From Tolypothrix sp. PCC 7712 (GTDB lineage Bacteria; Cyanobacteriota; Cyanobacteriia; Cyanobacteriales; Nostocaceae): DNA of 64,000 nucleotides. Shown one piece after another: positions 1 to 7,669 of this stretch. The translations under genes and the position numbers were made by a program. Each line of letters opens with the position of its first letter. Within the stretch, counting starts at the first letter, position 1. The stretch covers positions 3,224,001-3,288,000 of the forward strand of contig NZ_CP063785.1 of NCBI RefSeq assembly GCF_025860405.1. The letters run 5' to 3'. Below the pieces are notes generated by a model, which saw only the letters and a list, made by a program, of their open reading frames with translations, was not told the origin of the DNA and searched no databases.

Positions 1-418
1 TGCCCATCGCAAGAATAATTTGATATTAGGTGTTTGGTGTTGGGTATTAGTGATTTATTTCCCAATACAGTTCAGTTAAGAAAATTAATTGACAACAAAA
101 CCCAAAAACTAGTTACTCAACAAAAAACTCAACAATAATTTTGGAGGGGGTTTGGGGGACGCAACCGTCCCCCAATCGGGGGTTTGGGGGAGAATCCCCC
201 AATTGAGCTAGCTTTTTACACAACTGACAAATCAATCACTAATGAACTTATCTGAACTGTATTGATTTATTTCCCCCATTCCCCATTCCCCATTCCCCAT
301 TCCCCAGTCCCCAATCCCCAGTCCCCAATTCAATAAAAATTAGCAATAATCGCTGAGTTCAAGCGCTACATTTGAAAGAAATCTATGTTGCTCCATCACT
401 TTGGGGAGCAGTGTTGCT
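1..418. other. Intergenic region with G-rich and C-rich short repeats
   Basis: No coding region is supported here. Around 141-205 there is a G-rich stretch with paired GGGGGA/TCCCCC segments that could fold into hairpins. Around 270-330 the short unit CCCCATT/CCCCAGT is repeated many times, a short-tandem-repeat style typical of Nostocales intergenic DNA. The last bases carry a GGGGAG Shine-Dalgarno-like motif (403-408) for the next gene. Confidence 0.6.
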
Positions 419-1150
419 ATGAATACTTCTACTTCTGTTCAAAGTGGCTCCTCTCCCTTTGACTTTTTCAACTTTGATTTGACTCTACCTTTTACTGGCA
501 ACGTTTCGCAGGTTACAGAAAACACATTTGTAGGCAAAAATTCCGCATCCGCGTCTACTAACTTTCCTAAACCTACACAAGATGCTGAACTAATCAAGCA
601 GTTATCATTTATACCGGGATTGAAAGAAATTTTGATGCTGCGACAAGTTCACGCCTTAGAACATGCTACTGTTTGGGTTTTGAGTGAATCAAAAAGTGTT
701 TATACTCATGGCACAGAAGCCAACACTGTGCAAGTTGATAACGAATTGTTAGGCGGCTTGTCTACAGAACAAGGATTTTACCTGTATGGAGAAGTAAATA
801 TTAGTGATTTACGCCGCGCAGTCACCCTGGCTTTACATCGCCTTACCAATGGCGAATGGGATTTAGCTGTACATCCCCGATGCGGGACAAATTTATCTGT
901 AGCCATGCTCTTAACTGCTGGATTGGCTGTAGGTGTAAATCTGCTGCTACCGTTTCGACCAATTGAGCAACTCATAGGTTTAGGGCTAGCAGCTACAACA
1001 GCAGCGGAACTCTCACCAGACTTAGGTTTTATGGCACAGCGCTATTTAACAACTGCGATCCCCTTTAACCTCAAAATTGAAAATATTATTCGTAAACGCG
1101 ATGTTTGGGGACGCGAAGCCCACTTTATTAAAGTGACTTGGCAAGAATAA
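419..1150 (+). CDS. DUF6391 family conserved cyanobacterial protein
   Basis: The protein has about 243 residues and its function is unknown. I recognise the cyanobacterial DUF6391 pattern: a RQVHALEHATVWVL segment in the middle, a G-G-x-S-T-E-x-G-F-Y-L-Y-G stretch, then a conserved HPRCGTN motif followed by two hydrophobic segments that probably enter or cross the membrane. The reading frame is open from a TTG at 401, but the ATG at 419 is preferred because GGGGAG (403-408) sits about ten bases before it. The N-terminal 50 residues are Ser/Thr-rich and poorly conserved in appearance. It stands alone, flanked by repeat-rich intergenic DNA. The family assignment rests on memory of the motif and was not searched. 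Confidence 0.75.
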   Translation: MNTSTSVQSGSSPFDFFNFDLTLPFTGNVSQVTENTFVGKNSASASTNFPKPTQDAELIKQLSFIPGLKEILMLRQVHALEHATVWVLSESKSVYTHGTEANTVQVDNELLGGLSTEQGFYLYGEVNISDLRRAVTLALHRLTNGEWDLAVHPRCGTNLSVAMLLTAGLAVGVNLLLPFRPIEQLIGLGLAATTAAELSPDLGFMAQRYLTTAIPFNLKIENIIRKRDVWGREAHFIKVTWQE

Positions 1151-1295
1151 ACTAACTTGAGCAAATATCCGTCTATTTAGAAAAGAGGCGTTAGGGAATA
1201 GGGGCTAGAGCAGAAAGATTTCATGCCTCCGTTGTGTAATTTAGGACGTGAATATTTAATTAAAAACTCAGCATTACAAATGCCGTAACATACTT

Positions 1296-1421
1296 AGGAC
1301 TTACGCAAAAGTCACGTAATTACGTCATTACGAGCGCAGCGACGTAATCGCCTGAGATTCTGGGATTGCTTCCCTACACTTCGTTCCGGTCGCAATGACA
1401 AATTTTGCTTGCGTAAGTCCT
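1296..1421. mobile_element. MITE-like element with AGGACTTACGCAA terminal inverted repeats
   Basis: A 126-bp non-coding segment begins AGGACTTACGCAA and ends with the exact reverse complement of those 13 bases. Its interior (CATTACGAGCGCAGCGA.. and ..GGTCGCAATGACA) resembles the 'cattgcgagcgcagcgaagcaatc' repeat style of cyanobacteria and is related to the repeat built into the large STAND gene at 28.8-29.0 kb. It has no transposase, so it would have to be moved in trans. Confidence 0.7.
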
Positions 1422-1531
1422 GATACTTTCAAAATTTAATTTTTACTTTATCAATGAAATTGAAAATGGCGGATTTACCTCTAAGATAGTGAATTATTGT
1501 TATCAGTTCATGCATTCAAGAGAACTATATA

Positions 1532-2533
1532 ATGAGAAAGCTTTACTTCTTACTACCAGGAACAGATGGTAAATTTGCCTGCGGGGGTCTTTGGGCAGAA
1601 TTAAAAACAGTGAATCTGGTGCAGCAGATTTGTAGTGCTGAAGTTGTCACCTACCGTCAACGAGAAACAGGCAAACTGTTTATAGATGATTTGCTAAAGG
1701 AGAAAAATTTAGATGATGTAATTTTTGTAATTAGTTGGGGATTTGATATAGCTAAACTTGTGACCAAGCTTAAGCAATATAACGTTGTTTATCATGCCCA
1801 CAGTGCAGGTTACAACTTCCAACTGCCTCCGAGTATTCCTATTATCACCGTGAGTCGTAATACAATGGGATATTGGGGACAAAAGTGTCCCAATTCTTTA
1901 ATTTATTATTTACCCAATCAAATTTCTGATGAATTTAAAAATTTAAATATACAGCGCGATATAGATGTTTTAGTTCAGGCGCGTAAATCTTCAGACTATT
2001 TAATCAAAGACTTAATTCCTGAATTACAGAAAAAGTGTAATGTTTTTCTAGTTAATTCTTATGTAGAAGATTTGCCGGGTGTATTTAACCGGGCTAAGAT
2101 TTACCTTTATGACTCTGCTGAATATTGGGCACAACAGCGTGTCAGTGAAGGATTTGGCTTACAACCAATGGAGGCTTTAGCTTGTGGTTGTCAAGTATTT
2201 TCTAGTGTTAATGGTGGGTTATCAGATTATTTAGATCCTGGGTTTAATTGTTATAAAATTGCTGCATATTCTCGAGAATTTGATGTTCAACGGATATTGA
2301 ATTTACTTGCATCATCTGTAAAACCTACTTTAAACGAACAGTTTTTTACAGAGTATCGGTACGAAAATATTATTAAGCGGTTGCAAGTTATTTTAGATGA
2401 ATTAAATGAGTTTTTTGATCATAAAATTCAGCAGCCATCTAATATTCCAAGTTTAACTAAGATGCGTTTAGCTAAATTACTCGCACAGACTACCTATGTT
2501 AAGATACGCAAAAAATATTTTCGGGGCTTGTAA
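1532..2533 (+). CDS. GT4-type glycosyltransferase
   Basis: The 333-residue protein is a probable retaining glycosyltransferase that uses a nucleotide-sugar donor; the acceptor is unknown. The C-terminal half shows the group-1 signature: RVSEGFGLQPMEALACGCQVFSS (about 205-227), where the EGFGLQPMEALACG stretch corresponds to the donor-binding E-x7-E region, followed by a GGLSDYL turn. The N-terminal Rossmann half is less typical and has an early GGLWAELK loop. No signal peptide or membrane segment is visible, so it is likely cytoplasmic or peripherally membrane-bound. It starts with ATG (AATGAGAAAG), is a single gene, and is followed by a hairpin at 2620. Confidence 0.75.
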   Translation: MRKLYFLLPGTDGKFACGGLWAELKTVNLVQQICSAEVVTYRQRETGKLFIDDLLKEKNLDDVIFVISWGFDIAKLVTKLKQYNVVYHAHSAGYNFQLPPSIPIITVSRNTMGYWGQKCPNSLIYYLPNQISDEFKNLNIQRDIDVLVQARKSSDYLIKDLIPELQKKCNVFLVNSYVEDLPGVFNRAKIYLYDSAEYWAQQRVSEGFGLQPMEALACGCQVFSSVNGGLSDYLDPGFNCYKIAAYSREFDVQRILNLLASSVKPTLNEQFFTEYRYENIIKRLQVILDELNEFFDHKIQQPSNIPSLTKMRLAKLLAQTTYVKIRKKYFRGL

Positions 2534-2619
2534 AAATATCAGCAGATCATGCGGATACGTTACGCTATCGCTAACGCATCCTACTGCACTGACACAGCTA
2601 ATTTGGTGCAATAATTTTT

Positions 2620-2661
2620 CTTGTGGGATGGGTGTCTCACCCGTCCCACAAGAGTTTTTTT
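2620..2661 (+). terminator. Hairpin plus T-run after the glycosyltransferase
   Basis: CTTGTGGGATGGG (2620-2632) pairs with CCCGTCCCACAAG (2640-2652) around a short loop, and TTTTTTT follows within three bases. This is a plausible intrinsic terminator 87 bp after the glycosyltransferase stop. It is also a common cyanobacterial repeat type. Between the stop and the hairpin lies another palindromic fragment containing GCTATCGCTAACGCATCC. Confidence 0.55.
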
Positions 2662-2778
2662 ATGCCCTATTTTAGTCTTGCCACGCCACTACATGAATTT
2701 CCCAATTAATTATGAACGTAATGCTGTTTGCAGATACAAAGATGGGAACAGTATTTTTAAATCAGGAATCAGGAATTT

Positions 2779-3240
2779 TTATGTACTACTAGAAGATGTG
2801 GCTGTTTCGGTAGCGGAATTAGGCGAAAATGCTTTTGTTATCCAAGCAGTGAAAATATGAGAAAGCACACCTAAAGGGCCAGCAAATAAACAAAGTGCTA
2901 GAGAATGAATTGTCCAAATTCCGGTTTTTTGCCCTTCCCAATATATCCAGCGTCCCACAAATAAATCCATTACCAAAAAGTGAATCCAACCTGTAGCAGC
3001 AGCTTTTTCATCAGCAAAAAATTTAGCAATATCAGCTAATTGCGGATTGGCTAAAGCTTGAGCATTTTCTGGCGTAATGCTAGTGATAAATAAATATAAA
3101 TATGCTCCTGCTAAAAGTACAAAGGGTAAATATGATTCCATAATTCGCCTTGTAACTTTCCAATTAGGCAACATAATCATCAACGCCCAAAAAGGTAAAA
3201 CGAAAAGATTGGCAACGTTAAATAATTGCGTGATATTCAT
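2779..3240 (-). CDS. ABA4-like (DUF4281) integral membrane protein
   Basis: The 153-residue protein has about four hydrophobic helices and belongs in appearance to the ABA4-like/DUF4281 family. Plant ABA4 is needed for neoxanthin synthesis; the cyanobacterial members are poorly characterised. Visible markers are an N-terminal LFNVANLFVLPFWALMIMLPNW segment, the W-x-H-F-L-x-x-D-L-F-V-G-R-W motif in the middle, and a PLGVLSH turn before the last helix. The C-terminus is a Ser/Thr-rich tail. Length matches the family. It faces the upstream glycosyltransferase tail to tail. The family call is fairly secure; a role in carotenoid metabolism is inference only. Confidence 0.8.
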   Translation of the reverse strand: MNITQLFNVANLFVLPFWALMIMLPNWKVTRRIMESYLPFVLLAGAYLYLFITSITPENAQALANPQLADIAKFFADEKAAATGWIHFLVMDLFVGRWIYWEGQKTGIWTIHSLALCLFAGPLGVLSHIFTAWITKAFSPNSATETATSSSST

Positions 3241-3343
3241 TTGCAGAATGAAATGTAAATTATGTAGTCAGGTAAGAATCAACCTCACTATATAACAAAA
3301 TGTAAATTGTCTAAAGTCCTGCTGCTATTAGTTGCGTCTACAA

Positions 3344-3703
3344 TTATTTGCGAGCGATCGCTATAATATGGGCACTCATACCCAATGTAGAAGGTTCAGC
3401 TTCTAACCAACGAATAGCTTGTAAAAGCCTGTGACGACGGCTTAAATCCTGCCAATGTTCATCAAAGTTTTGTAATAGCCAGCCTGGCCCTTCAATGGCT
3501 AAAGTGATTTCATAATCTAAACCAGCGGCTTCTATCTCAGCTTGCAGTTCATCGGGATGATGTAAGAAAGCTGTTGTAAAGTAAGCTGGATGGTTATTTG
3601 GATTGCGATGTTGACCATCAATCAAATCCTGTTGGACAATTTTGACAAATTCTGAATCCGACAAATATCCTTGAAATAATCCATCTAAAAAGTAAGTTCC
3701 CCG
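3344..3703 (-). pseudogene. 3' remnant of a class I SAM-dependent methyltransferase
   Basis: The frame encodes roughly 119 residues, with a TTG at 3664 as the first conventional start. Reading further upstream in the same frame gives GTYFLDGLFQGYLSDSEFVK before a stop at 3704. That segment joins smoothly to the rest and resembles the region after the SAM-binding domain in cyanobacterial methyltransferases, and the C-terminus (RWLEAEPSTLGMSAHIIAIARK) looks like the end of that family. The N-terminal SAM-binding Rossmann part is therefore missing. The break coincides with a CCTTTC/CCCCTTTT low-complexity repeat (3710-3750), which suggests deletion or rearrangement at the repeat. Expression and function are unlikely. 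Confidence 0.65.
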
Positions 3704-3760
3704 TTAATTTATTACCTTTCACCTTTCGCCTTTCCCCTTTTCCCCTATTTCTCCCAAGAA

Positions 3761-4162
3761 TTATCGCTGATGATGAAACCAATACCATCCAGAACCGGGA
3801 CGAGTTAGCCAGGAGTTGTCTAAATCGGAATTATTTACAGGAAAATCGAAAAATTTTGCATTTTCAGGAACGCTAATTCTCACATTGCGACAACTCCCTT
3901 CAATTTCAATTGTTACTGTTTGCTCGCTCTGAGTTGGTCGCAAGAGAGTATCTCTAATAATACGTCGATTCCTCTCACCTTCCTGCCCATAAATAGGAAC
4001 ACAGCGCACCCTCACCAAAGAGTTTTCATTGGGGTTATCCAAAATATAAGGCAGAATTTGCGAGTTCTGAATTGTTCGAGTTTGAGCGCTGGCTAAAGAT
4101 GATATAGACAACAACAAAGTTGTACTTAAAGTAATAATTTTTGCTCCAGGTGGACTTTTCAT
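3761..4162 (-). CDS. Small exported protein of unknown function
   Basis: The 133-residue protein has an N-terminal signal peptide: a Lys-containing start, then the hydrophobic run IITLSTTLLLSISSLASAQ with a likely cut after SLASA. The mature part has two cysteines (C54 and C92) that could form a disulfide, and ends in an aromatic-rich GSGWYWFHHQR tail. The ATG is preceded on the minus strand by an AGGAG Shine-Dalgarno. I recognise no domain. It is probably periplasmic or secreted and stands between the methyltransferase remnant and a second exported protein on the same strand. Confidence 0.6.
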   Translation of the reverse strand: MKSPPGAKIITLSTTLLLSISSLASAQTRTIQNSQILPYILDNPNENSLVRVRCVPIYGQEGERNRRIIRDTLLRPTQSEQTVTIEIEGSCRNVRISVPENAKFFDFPVNNSDLDNSWLTRPGSGWYWFHHQR

Positions 4163-4214
4163 AATTTCTCCTGAGAAATTAATAAAGAAATTGCCAGGGT
4201 ACTAACTCCGGTGT

Positions 4215-4341
4215 AAGGGATTTCCAAGAAATAAATTATTCCATCTTGTGGGGCGGGCATCTTGCCCGCCAAATAAACTGGGCGGACAAGATGTCCACCC
4301 CACAATAAATACTGGGATATTTTTTTATTTGGAAGTCCCTT
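4215..4341. mobile_element. MITE-like element, AAGGGA(C/T)TTCCAA family, copy 1
   Basis: A 127-bp segment is bounded by AAGGGATTTCCAA and the near-perfect inverted TTGGAAGTCCCTT. Its centre holds a second inverted pair (GTGGGGCGGGCATCTTGCCC and GGACAAGATGTCCACCCCAC). A second copy of the same terminal family lies at 10782-10896. There is no coding content. Confidence 0.65.
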
Positions 4342-4390
4342 AAAATCAATTCAAAATTACGAATTACAAACTACGAATTACGAATTGGTA

Positions 4391-5053
4391 TTATTTGTTG
4401 TCTAACAGTTGATTTACCTGCTGTCCTCTACGACCTGTTTTAATTTCATAACGGCGAGTCAGGTTGTCTTGGTAATTCATATCTCTAGCTGCAGCAGAAT
4501 TAACAAAAGCATCGCAATTCTTACCTTGCACTACTGTCGAAGAACTGCTGCTATTTTCTTCATTACGGTTATTGCGAATATCTTTAGAATCGCTGTTATT
4601 CTGACTACCTTGGCTAGCACCGCTACCACTCACGCCAATACCTAAGAAGCTAACACCACCGCCACCGCCATCATTATGACTGCGAGAAGAACTAGAGCGA
4701 GTGCTGCTAGAGTTTGCAATTGCTACTTTGCTAGCACTGCTGCGAGTGTTGTTTCCTAAACCCACATCACTACACAAAGCGCGTGGGTCATTTGCTAAAG
4801 TTTTCGGGTCAACCCAAGATTGGTGGTCGCCCAATCCTTGAATTTCACTATTCCCAACTGGATTGCTAGGTGTGCTAGGTGCAGAATTGTTGGGAGTACC
4901 ATTACCAACATTGACCCCAGGAGTGAGAACACCGGGTTTGAAAATACCAGCAGGCTGTGCATCAAAAGGCCCGGCGAAAGCTGGTAGTGTAGCGGTCAAA
5001 AGTGCGGTAGCAGTTAGCAAAGAACCAGTTAAGTTACGGAATTTCATAGTCAT
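4391..5053 (-). CDS. Exported Ser/Asn/Gly-rich low-complexity protein
   Basis: The 220-residue protein has a clear Sec signal peptide (MKFRNLTGSLLTATALLTATLPAFA) with cleavage expected after AFA. The mature chain has a Pro/Asn/Val-rich N-terminal part, a Ser-rich middle with a run of five glycines (NDGGGGGVSF), two separated cysteines (C94 and C179), and a charged C-terminal part (NLTRRYEIKTGRRGQQ). No catalytic motif is visible. Two ATG codons are close together (5053 and 5047); the AGGAG on the minus strand is better spaced for the second. The large low-complexity share suggests an extracellular or cell-surface role, but none can be assigned. Confidence 0.6.
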   Translation of the reverse strand: MTMKFRNLTGSLLTATALLTATLPAFAGPFDAQPAGIFKPGVLTPGVNVGNGTPNNSAPSTPSNPVGNSEIQGLGDHQSWVDPKTLANDPRALCSDVGLGNNTRSSASKVAIANSSSTRSSSSRSHNDGGGGGVSFLGIGVSGSGASQGSQNNSDSKDIRNNRNEENSSSSSTVVQGKNCDAFVNSAAARDMNYQDNLTRRYEIKTGRRGQQVNQLLDNK

Positions 5054-5159
5054 TCTCCTAAAGTTTTCAGTGTTTGTTTGTATTGGGCTTTAACCCCTTC
5101 ACTTACTCAATAGGTTGACCTCGATTAGTTTATGCACCCTGTGGGGAAATTTTTTTGGG

Positions 5160-5400
5160 ATTGGGGGTTGGGGATGAGGGGGATGAGGGAGATGAGGGAG
5201 ATGAGGGGGATGAGGGAGATGAGGGGGATGAGGGAGATGAGGGGGATGAGGGAGATGAGGGAGATGAGGGGGATTAAGGGGATGAGGTAGAGAAACACCA
5301 ATTACCCATTACTCATTACTCATTACTCATTACTCATTACTCATTACCCCTTACCCCTTACCCCTTACTCATTACTCATTACTCATTACTCATTACCAAT
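5160..5400. repeat. GATGAGGGG/GATGAGGGA and ATTACTC short tandem repeats
   Basis: Positions about 5172-5285 are built from GATGAGGG(G/A) nonamer-like units. Positions about 5300-5400 are built from ATTACTC and ATTACCCC heptamers. These are the short tandem repeats typical of heterocystous cyanobacterial intergenic DNA. Relatives recur at 6270-6351 and 21.6-21.9 kb. Confidence 0.85.
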
Positions 5401-5472
5401 TCCCAAACCCAATTGATTAACTGCAAAAACTGGGATAAATAAGGTGAGTAATCTTGATGTTTTTACTGAACT

Positions 5473-6057
5473 ATGCAGTACCCTTTAGAACTTACCTTCA
5501 AATTCTGGGCTTTAGCGCCGCAAATATCGATTGTTGATAATCAGGGAAATTTGATTTTCTACGTCAAACAGAAACTCTTCAAGCTAAAAGAAGCAATTAC
5601 CATCTTTGCTGATGTAGAACGTACACGACCGCTTTACTACATTAAAGCTGACCGAATTATTGATTTTTCGGCACGTTATAACTTTACAGATAGCAACGGT
5701 AGAGATATTGGGGGAGTAAAACGGCGGGGATTGCGATCGCTTTGGCGGGCACGTTATGACATATTTGATGGTGAGACTAGCAATCTCAACATTCAGGAGA
5801 AAAATCCCTGGGTAAAGGTTGCAGATGCGCTATTCGCAGAAATTCCCATTGTGGGGATGTTTACAGGTTATGTATTTAACCCAGTCTATTTAGTCAGTCG
5901 GGCTGATGGTACGGTTGTGATGCGTTTAGAGAAAATCCCGTCTTTCCTTTCGCGCCAATTTACGATTAAAGCTGTGGATCAAATGAGCGATCGCGAAGAG
6001 GAACAAGTTTTGCTAAGTTTAATGATGATGCTGCTACTAGAACGTAACCGAGGTTAG
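5473..6057 (+). CDS. LURP-one/tubby-like beta-barrel protein (probable)
   Basis: The 194-residue protein alternates short beta-strands in the way expected of the LURP-one-related/scramblase-like fold: 'ISIVDNQGNLIFYVKQK', 'TRPLYYIKADRIIDFSARYNFTDSNGRDIGGVKR', then a C-terminal strand pair and a final helix with LLSLMMMLLLERN. No catalytic residue is expected in this fold. There is no signal peptide and the protein is likely cytosolic or membrane-associated. It starts with an ATG directly before QYPLELTF and lies between two repeat tracts. The fold call is from pattern recognition only and would need a profile search. Confidence 0.5.
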   Translation: MQYPLELTFKFWALAPQISIVDNQGNLIFYVKQKLFKLKEAITIFADVERTRPLYYIKADRIIDFSARYNFTDSNGRDIGGVKRRGLRSLWRARYDIFDGETSNLNIQEKNPWVKVADALFAEIPIVGMFTGYVFNPVYLVSRADGTVVMRLEKIPSFLSRQFTIKAVDQMSDREEEQVLLSLMMMLLLERNRG

Positions 6058-6078
6058 AAATTTTTATTCAATAAAGAT

Positions 6079-6142
6079 GGTGCGTTACGGCTAATTCTCA
6101 CTCTCTTAACAGTTCCGAAATTCTTGCACAGCCGTAACACAC
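6079..6142. repeat. Short inverted-repeat element (GGTGCGTTACGGC)
   Basis: GGTGCGTTACGGC at 6079-6091 is matched with one mismatch by the inverted GCCGTAACACACC at 6131-6143. The enclosed 40 bp are non-coding. It belongs to the widespread 'GTGCGTTA..TAACACACC' repeats also present at 30.2-30.6 kb. Confidence 0.55.
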
Positions 6143-6182
6143 CCTACTGGACTGAATTCAAAGTGCTGAGTAATGAGTTGCA

Positions 6183-6206
6183 ACAGACGCGATTAATCGC
6201 GTCTGT
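6183..6206. repeat. Perfect 24-bp palindrome, GACGCGATTAATCGCGTC family
   Basis: The 24 bp centred on ATTAAT read identically on both strands, with the half-site ACAGACGCGATT. Relatives with a GA centre (AGACGCGAT-GA-ATCGCGTCT) occur at 33865 and 45131. All three are intergenic. Confidence 0.7.
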
Positions 6207-6269
6207 ACAAGAGTAAAAATCCCATTCCAATTTTCACAGTTGCCAGTAAAATCTTTTAATTGAGACTGC

Positions 6270-6351
6270 TTCCTCATCTCCCTCATCCCCCTCATCCCCC
6301 TCATCTCCCTCATCTCCCTCATCCCCCTCATCCCCCTCATCTCCCTCACTA
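6270..6351. repeat. CTCATCCCC/CTCATCTCC short tandem repeat
   Basis: About nine 9-bp units alternate between CTCATCTCC and CTCATCCCC. This is the reverse-complement counterpart of the 5172-5285 tract. It ends just before the stop codon of the M15-like peptidase gene. Confidence 0.85.
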
Positions 6352-6356
6352 CCAAA

Positions 6357-7433
6357 TTAATACCCATCCACTGACCAATGCGGAGGGTCATTACTCAATT
6401 TATACACCCCGTAGCTACTCCCTACTGTCCATAAATTTCTGTTGAGGGCAGCATTTGCTGGGTCGCTGATAGTGACAGTTTTTCCATTAGCATCTTTAAT
6501 ATTAATCTTGCCATTCCAGGTAACATTCCAATCAATGGCCAATCTTTGAATATGGCGAGAATTTAAAGAAACAGGATTACCGCCTACTCCATAAGCTTCT
6601 ACCATCTCTTTTGCTGCTTGTACCGAACCAGCATTGGTGTAATGTTCCCATTCAATGTTTACTCCAGCCATTTGAGGAACAAATTTAGCTGCTATCTCTT
6701 GTCTGTTAATTCTGGCTGCATAATGCATCAAGTAAGCACGTTCTTTCGGACGATGGGTAGCGGTAACAATTACTTGACATCCCGCATCAATCAGCGCTTT
6801 TTGAAACGCTTCTACTCGTTGGCGAAATGGGGAAGCTAAATCAGCAATCAATCTGCTAGTAGGGAAACTATCAATCCAATGCGCGCCACTCAAGCAAAAT
6901 CTCTGAATTTTGGCATAGCCATTCAAAATGTCTAAAGCTGGTGTTAAATCTTGTCCTAATTTTTGCTTAGTTGCATCACTTAAGGCTGCTTCTAATTCGC
7001 TACGCCAGCGCACGTCTCTTTTTTTATATGCTTCAGCTAATCCTTTATTACTAGTAATACCAAAGTCTCCATCTGCTTTTAACAGTGGATTTAATTGCCC
7101 AGTTTTATTTAAAGATGCTTGTAAATCTTTAACTTCGGCTTCACCAAAATTTAGGTAACTGAGTAATGTATTAGCTGGTAAGTTAAGTTTGAAAATTAAA
7201 CCTTGATTTAGTGCTTTAGCATAGGTCATATTCCCGACAACACCATCAGCAGTTAAACCATTGCGCTGTTGATAGCTACGAGTTGCTTGGTCAGTTTGTT
7301 TGCCAAAGTCACCATCCACAACACCAATAGGAAATTCAGCATCTTTGAGAAAGCTTTGCCAAGCAGTCACAACAGCACTGTTTGAGCCAACTTTGATCAC
7401 GGGTAATTTCAGAACATTGACATTAAAAGCCAT
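6357..7433 (-). CDS. Peptidoglycan-binding M15-like peptidase (endolysin-like)
   Basis: The 358-residue protein is a probable zinc D,D-peptidase acting on peptidoglycan cross-links. Residues about 12-75 form a PG_binding_1 domain (GVVDGDFGKQTDQATRSYQQRNGLTADGVVG) and residues about 95-135 a second, weaker one. The C-terminal domain has the spacing of M15/VanY peptidases: H294 and D301 in SRHIQRLAIDW, and H352 in DPPHW near the end, as zinc ligands. No signal peptide or membrane segment is visible, which is unusual for a cell-wall enzyme. The ATG is preceded by GAGGGG. A second wall hydrolase on the same strand lies 236 bp upstream, separated by a MITE-like element. Confidence 0.75.
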   Translation of the reverse strand: MAFNVNVLKLPVIKVGSNSAVVTAWQSFLKDAEFPIGVVDGDFGKQTDQATRSYQQRNGLTADGVVGNMTYAKALNQGLIFKLNLPANTLLSYLNFGEAEVKDLQASLNKTGQLNPLLKADGDFGITSNKGLAEAYKKRDVRWRSELEAALSDATKQKLGQDLTPALDILNGYAKIQRFCLSGAHWIDSFPTSRLIADLASPFRQRVEAFQKALIDAGCQVIVTATHRPKERAYLMHYAARINRQEIAAKFVPQMAGVNIEWEHYTNAGSVQAAKEMVEAYGVGGNPVSLNSRHIQRLAIDWNVTWNGKINIKDANGKTVTISDPANAALNRNLWTVGSSYGVYKLSNDPPHWSVDGY

Positions 7434-7457
7434 GATTTTCCCCTCATTAAAAAATCA

Positions 7458-7551
7458 TAGACTTCTTGTAGAAGTTAGGGAAAGTAAGAAGGGATATAAT
7501 TTCTCTTTTTACTTGTTCTGATTTGTGTCAGATACTTTTACAAGAAGTCTA
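7458..7551. mobile_element. MITE-like element with TAGACTTCTTG inverted ends
   Basis: A 94-bp segment begins TAGACTTCTTGTAGAAG and ends CTTTTACAAGAAGTCTA, an imperfect inverted pair. It lies between the two wall-hydrolase genes and has no coding content. Confidence 0.6.
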
Positions 7552-7669
7552 TTTTTTAAGACGATATGAGCATAAAATATTAAAATTGCCAATCATTATA
7601 ATTTAAGTATTTTTAAATGATTGACAATCTCCTTGTGCTTAGGCTCGCTGAGTAATGAATTACTGATAA

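Noticed and set aside
6158-6445. Short proteins made of Met-Arg-Glu/Gly or Leu-Pro-His-Pro repeats
   Set aside because: They are translations of the CTCATCCCC short tandem repeat and overlap a real gene end.
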